A stretch of 6,647 nt of DNA from Pseudomonadota bacterium (GTDB lineage: Bacteria; SAR324; NAC60-12), in assembly GCA_014381795.1 (NCBI GenBank), contig JACNKY010000203.1, forward strand, positions 1 to 6,647, written 5' to 3'. The stretch's first letter is position 1; each line of letters begins with the position of its first letter. Shown here piece after piece: positions 4,868-6,647 of this stretch. The position numbers were made by a program, and so were the translations under genes. The notes under the pieces are model-generated. The model saw only the letters and a list, made by a program, of their open reading frames with translations. It had not been told where the DNA came from and did not search any database.

Positions 4868-6647
4868 ATGAAGTTCATTCGAATTTATTTAGCAATCTTC
4901 ATTTCACTTTTATTGTTTACGCAAACAGGCGGTGCCCAGGTGACATCTTCAGAAGCCACGAAGCAAAGTTCAACAGGAACAGTTGAAGTGGATGGAGAAT
5001 CAGTTTTTCACAAGGTGAATGCAGGAGATAACAAAAAAGTATTTAACGATGCAGTGACAGAACACATCGTTAGTAACAAAGGTATACAGGATTTTTATGC
5101 TGTGCCTTCTATTGAGACCAAATGGCTGGGAACAATAATTAATTCTGAAAGCGAATGGCATAAACAGTTGCAAAAACTGGAACAAACATACCGGAAAACC
5201 TTTCAGAGACGTGCCATACTAAAATCCGGACAAAACGATCGGAAAGTGCGTATAGAAAACTACACCCAAAATATTTCTGCACTTGAAAAAGAAATTGCTG
5301 AAATCCGCCGGCAGATAGTCCAGATTAACGTTGATCAGCAAGTTTATATTAACAGTCTTCGTAAAACGCCGATCACTACTCTGGTTGCCATCAAAACACT
5401 TTATACACCTGATTTAATGAGTAGCAAGGATAAACTTGATGTACTTAATAGCGTTATTTTCAGTAGTATGGCAGAACCCGTTCTTGGGCATATAAACTCG
5501 ACTTACGGAAACAGTATCAATATTCCATTACAAAGCGGATATATTCGCGTTACCTACATGTATCCGGAAAATATTACACATTTTGATTCCGAAGCAAACG
5601 AAATCGTCTATCTGTTTTTACGTGTAGAAGCTTACCCTTTTTCAACAAACGATTCAAACGATGGAACTTTTGAGGACAGAGGAGTAGCAGTAGAAATCCT
5701 TTCAAATATCAAGCAAATTCAGTCTTATCTCAACATAAAAGAAGTTGGTGATAAACGCTTACTGGACTGGTTGGTTAAAGAGTACAACAATCAAAAACTA
5801 AATAATGTACATCTGCTGAACACGATCACAGGCAAATTAGGTGATTTCGAAATGTTCCGGAATGGTCTAAAGCAGAGTATTTCCGACCTCCGTTCAAAAG
5901 TAGAAAATATCGTTGCTCAAAGGGATTCGCTTGTTGGCAGTGGAGATGCGGAACTGATCGAAGCTGAATACAAAAGTGCCAAAGAACTTTATCAACAATA
6001 CTATACAGTCCGAAAGGTACTGACTCATGAGAAGTATACTCTTGAAAATGATGTGATGTTCAGTCTCTTCCATATCGAAGGTGAAACTAGTAAAAATAAC
6101 GCTAACACAGTGGAAAAACAAATAGTAGATTCAAGTGCAGCTACAAACATTCCTATCAGCGGCAGACCCTTGAAAGACATTTTTGCTGATATCCTGACTA
6201 TGGCAAATCAAAAAAGCAAACTCAATCTGCAGAACTATCGCGAACGAATTTACCGTGCAAACGAAGAGCAGACACAGCTCATTCAGGGTGCATTGGAGTG
6301 GAATGTTAAAAGTGAAGAATTCAGCATTTTGAAACTGTCCCGTGGAAATGTAGGCTCAAGAAGCCATTTTGTACTGCATCTTGCCAAACGCAGCAGTCTA
6401 ACTTCAAAACCTGGTTTCCCAGCTCCAAAAAGCGGTGTCTGCAAGGCAACACTTTTGTTTAAGCGTGGAAAAAATGAAATGCGCAATTCTTCAAAACCTG
6501 CTTTGGAAAAAATGGTAAAATGCCTACGTAAATTCCCAAAACAGATGATCCAGATTACAGGGCACACCGACCCACTCAAACCGGATTTTGGTGAAGGTTC
6601 AAAATTCAGCAATTCTACTTTGGGCTTAAAACGCGCTGAGGAAGCCA
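4868..6647 (+). CDS. Exported coiled-coil protein with C-terminal OmpA/MotB-type peptidoglycan-binding domain, 3' end outside window
   Basis: The frame is open from the ATG at 4868 to the right edge with no stop, giving 593 visible residues. Residues 1-23 form a signal peptide (MKFIR, a hydrophobic core, then TGGA before Gln24). There is no lipobox cysteine, so signal peptidase I cleavage is likely. Residues 25-520 match no family I recognise. They include predicted coiled coils at about 128-158 and 325-385, separated by a segment (about 200-290) rich in beta-type residues. From about 525 the sequence matches an OmpA-like domain: ATLLF, then IQITGHTD (561-568), and SNSTLGLKRA (581-590). Asp568 and Arg589 correspond to the residues that hold the diaminopimelate of peptidoglycan in other OmpA domains. 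The domain must be completed beyond the window. Its likely role is to tether an envelope structure to the cell wall. The upstream ribosome site is weak (AGAGA, then AAAATT). Start and domain call are good; the function of the main body is unknown. Confidence 0.85.
   Translation, partial: MKFIRIYLAIFISLLLFTQTGGAQVTSSEATKQSSTGTVEVDGESVFHKVNAGDNKKVFNDAVTEHIVSNKGIQDFYAVPSIETKWLGTIINSESEWHKQLQKLEQTYRKTFQRRAILKSGQNDRKVRIENYTQNISALEKEIAEIRRQIVQINVDQQVYINSLRKTPITTLVAIKTLYTPDLMSSKDKLDVLNSVIFSSMAEPVLGHINSTYGNSINIPLQSGYIRVTYMYPENITHFDSEANEIVYLFLRVEAYPFSTNDSNDGTFEDRGVAVEILSNIKQIQSYLNIKEVGDKRLLDWLVKEYNNQKLNNVHLLNTITGKLGDFEMFRNGLKQSISDLRSKVENIVAQRDSLVGSGDAELIEAEYKSAKELYQQYYTVRKVLTHEKYTLENDVMFSLFHIEGETSKNNANTVEKQIVDSSAATNIPISGRPLKDIFADILTMANQKSKLNLQNYRERIYRANEEQTQLIQGALEWNVKSEEFSILKLSRGNVGSRSHFVLHLAKRSSLTSKPGFPAPKSGVCKATLLFKRGKNEMRNSSKPALEKMVKCLRKFPKQMIQITGHTDPLKPDFGEGSKFSNSTLGLKRAEEA

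Noticed and set aside
5000..5185. Minus-strand open frames at 5000-5185 and 5894-6121 inside the OmpA-like gene.
   Set aside because: Both lie opposite the long signal-peptide-bearing plus-strand frame. Their Phe/Ile-rich products are typical of AT-rich antisense DNA.
6283..6612. A 109-codon open frame on the minus strand opposite the OmpA-like domain.
   Set aside because: It is antisense to a well-supported coding frame with a recognisable domain, and has no family motif or context.

Overview
The window looks like chromosomal DNA of a low-GC Gram-negative bacterium of the proteobacterial type. This rests on a leuU-like tRNA-Leu, a full-length PpnN (YgdH-type) nucleosidase, a bacterial ChaC, and an exported protein with an OmpA/MotB-type peptidoglycan-binding end. 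I cannot place it more precisely; a gammaproteobacterium or a related marine lineage would fit. There are no insertion sequences, phage genes or CRISPR arrays, and base composition looks uniform. This reads as ordinary core or near-core sequence rather than an island.

Layout. Bases 1-55 carry the 5' part of a tRNA-Leu(GAG) gene on the minus strand, cut by the window edge, with its own promoter at about 75-102. Bases 251-4084 hold four minus-strand genes in the order ppnN, chaC, a membrane-anchored purple-acid-phosphatase-like enzyme and an alpha/beta hydrolase. The gaps are -3, 9 and 43 bp, so they are probably one operon, with a likely promoter at 4181-4207. Upstream of it is a short fmdB-family zinc-ribbon gene (4290-4490, minus). 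A 377-bp divergent intergenic region (4491-4867) then leads to a plus-strand gene starting at 4868. That gene runs off the right edge and encodes a large exported coiled-coil protein with a C-terminal OmpA-like domain.

How the genes may work together. PpnN cleaves nucleoside monophosphates to base and ribose 5-phosphate, and ChaC cleaves glutathione to 5-oxoproline and Cys-Gly. With a membrane-tethered phosphatase and a hydrolase behind them, the operon looks like a turnover or salvage cluster used during stress or growth arrest; that joint role is inference. The divergent OmpA-like protein has no visible link to the operon.

I found no clear new biological system. The least explained item is the 593-residue visible part of the OmpA-like protein, whose first 500 or so residues I do not recognise. 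Smaller points of note are an 18-bp palindrome at 4260-4277, tandem 11-bp repeats at 4735-4767, a Gly-to-Ala change in the PpnN signature motif, and a lack of Shine-Dalgarno sequences across the four-gene operon.
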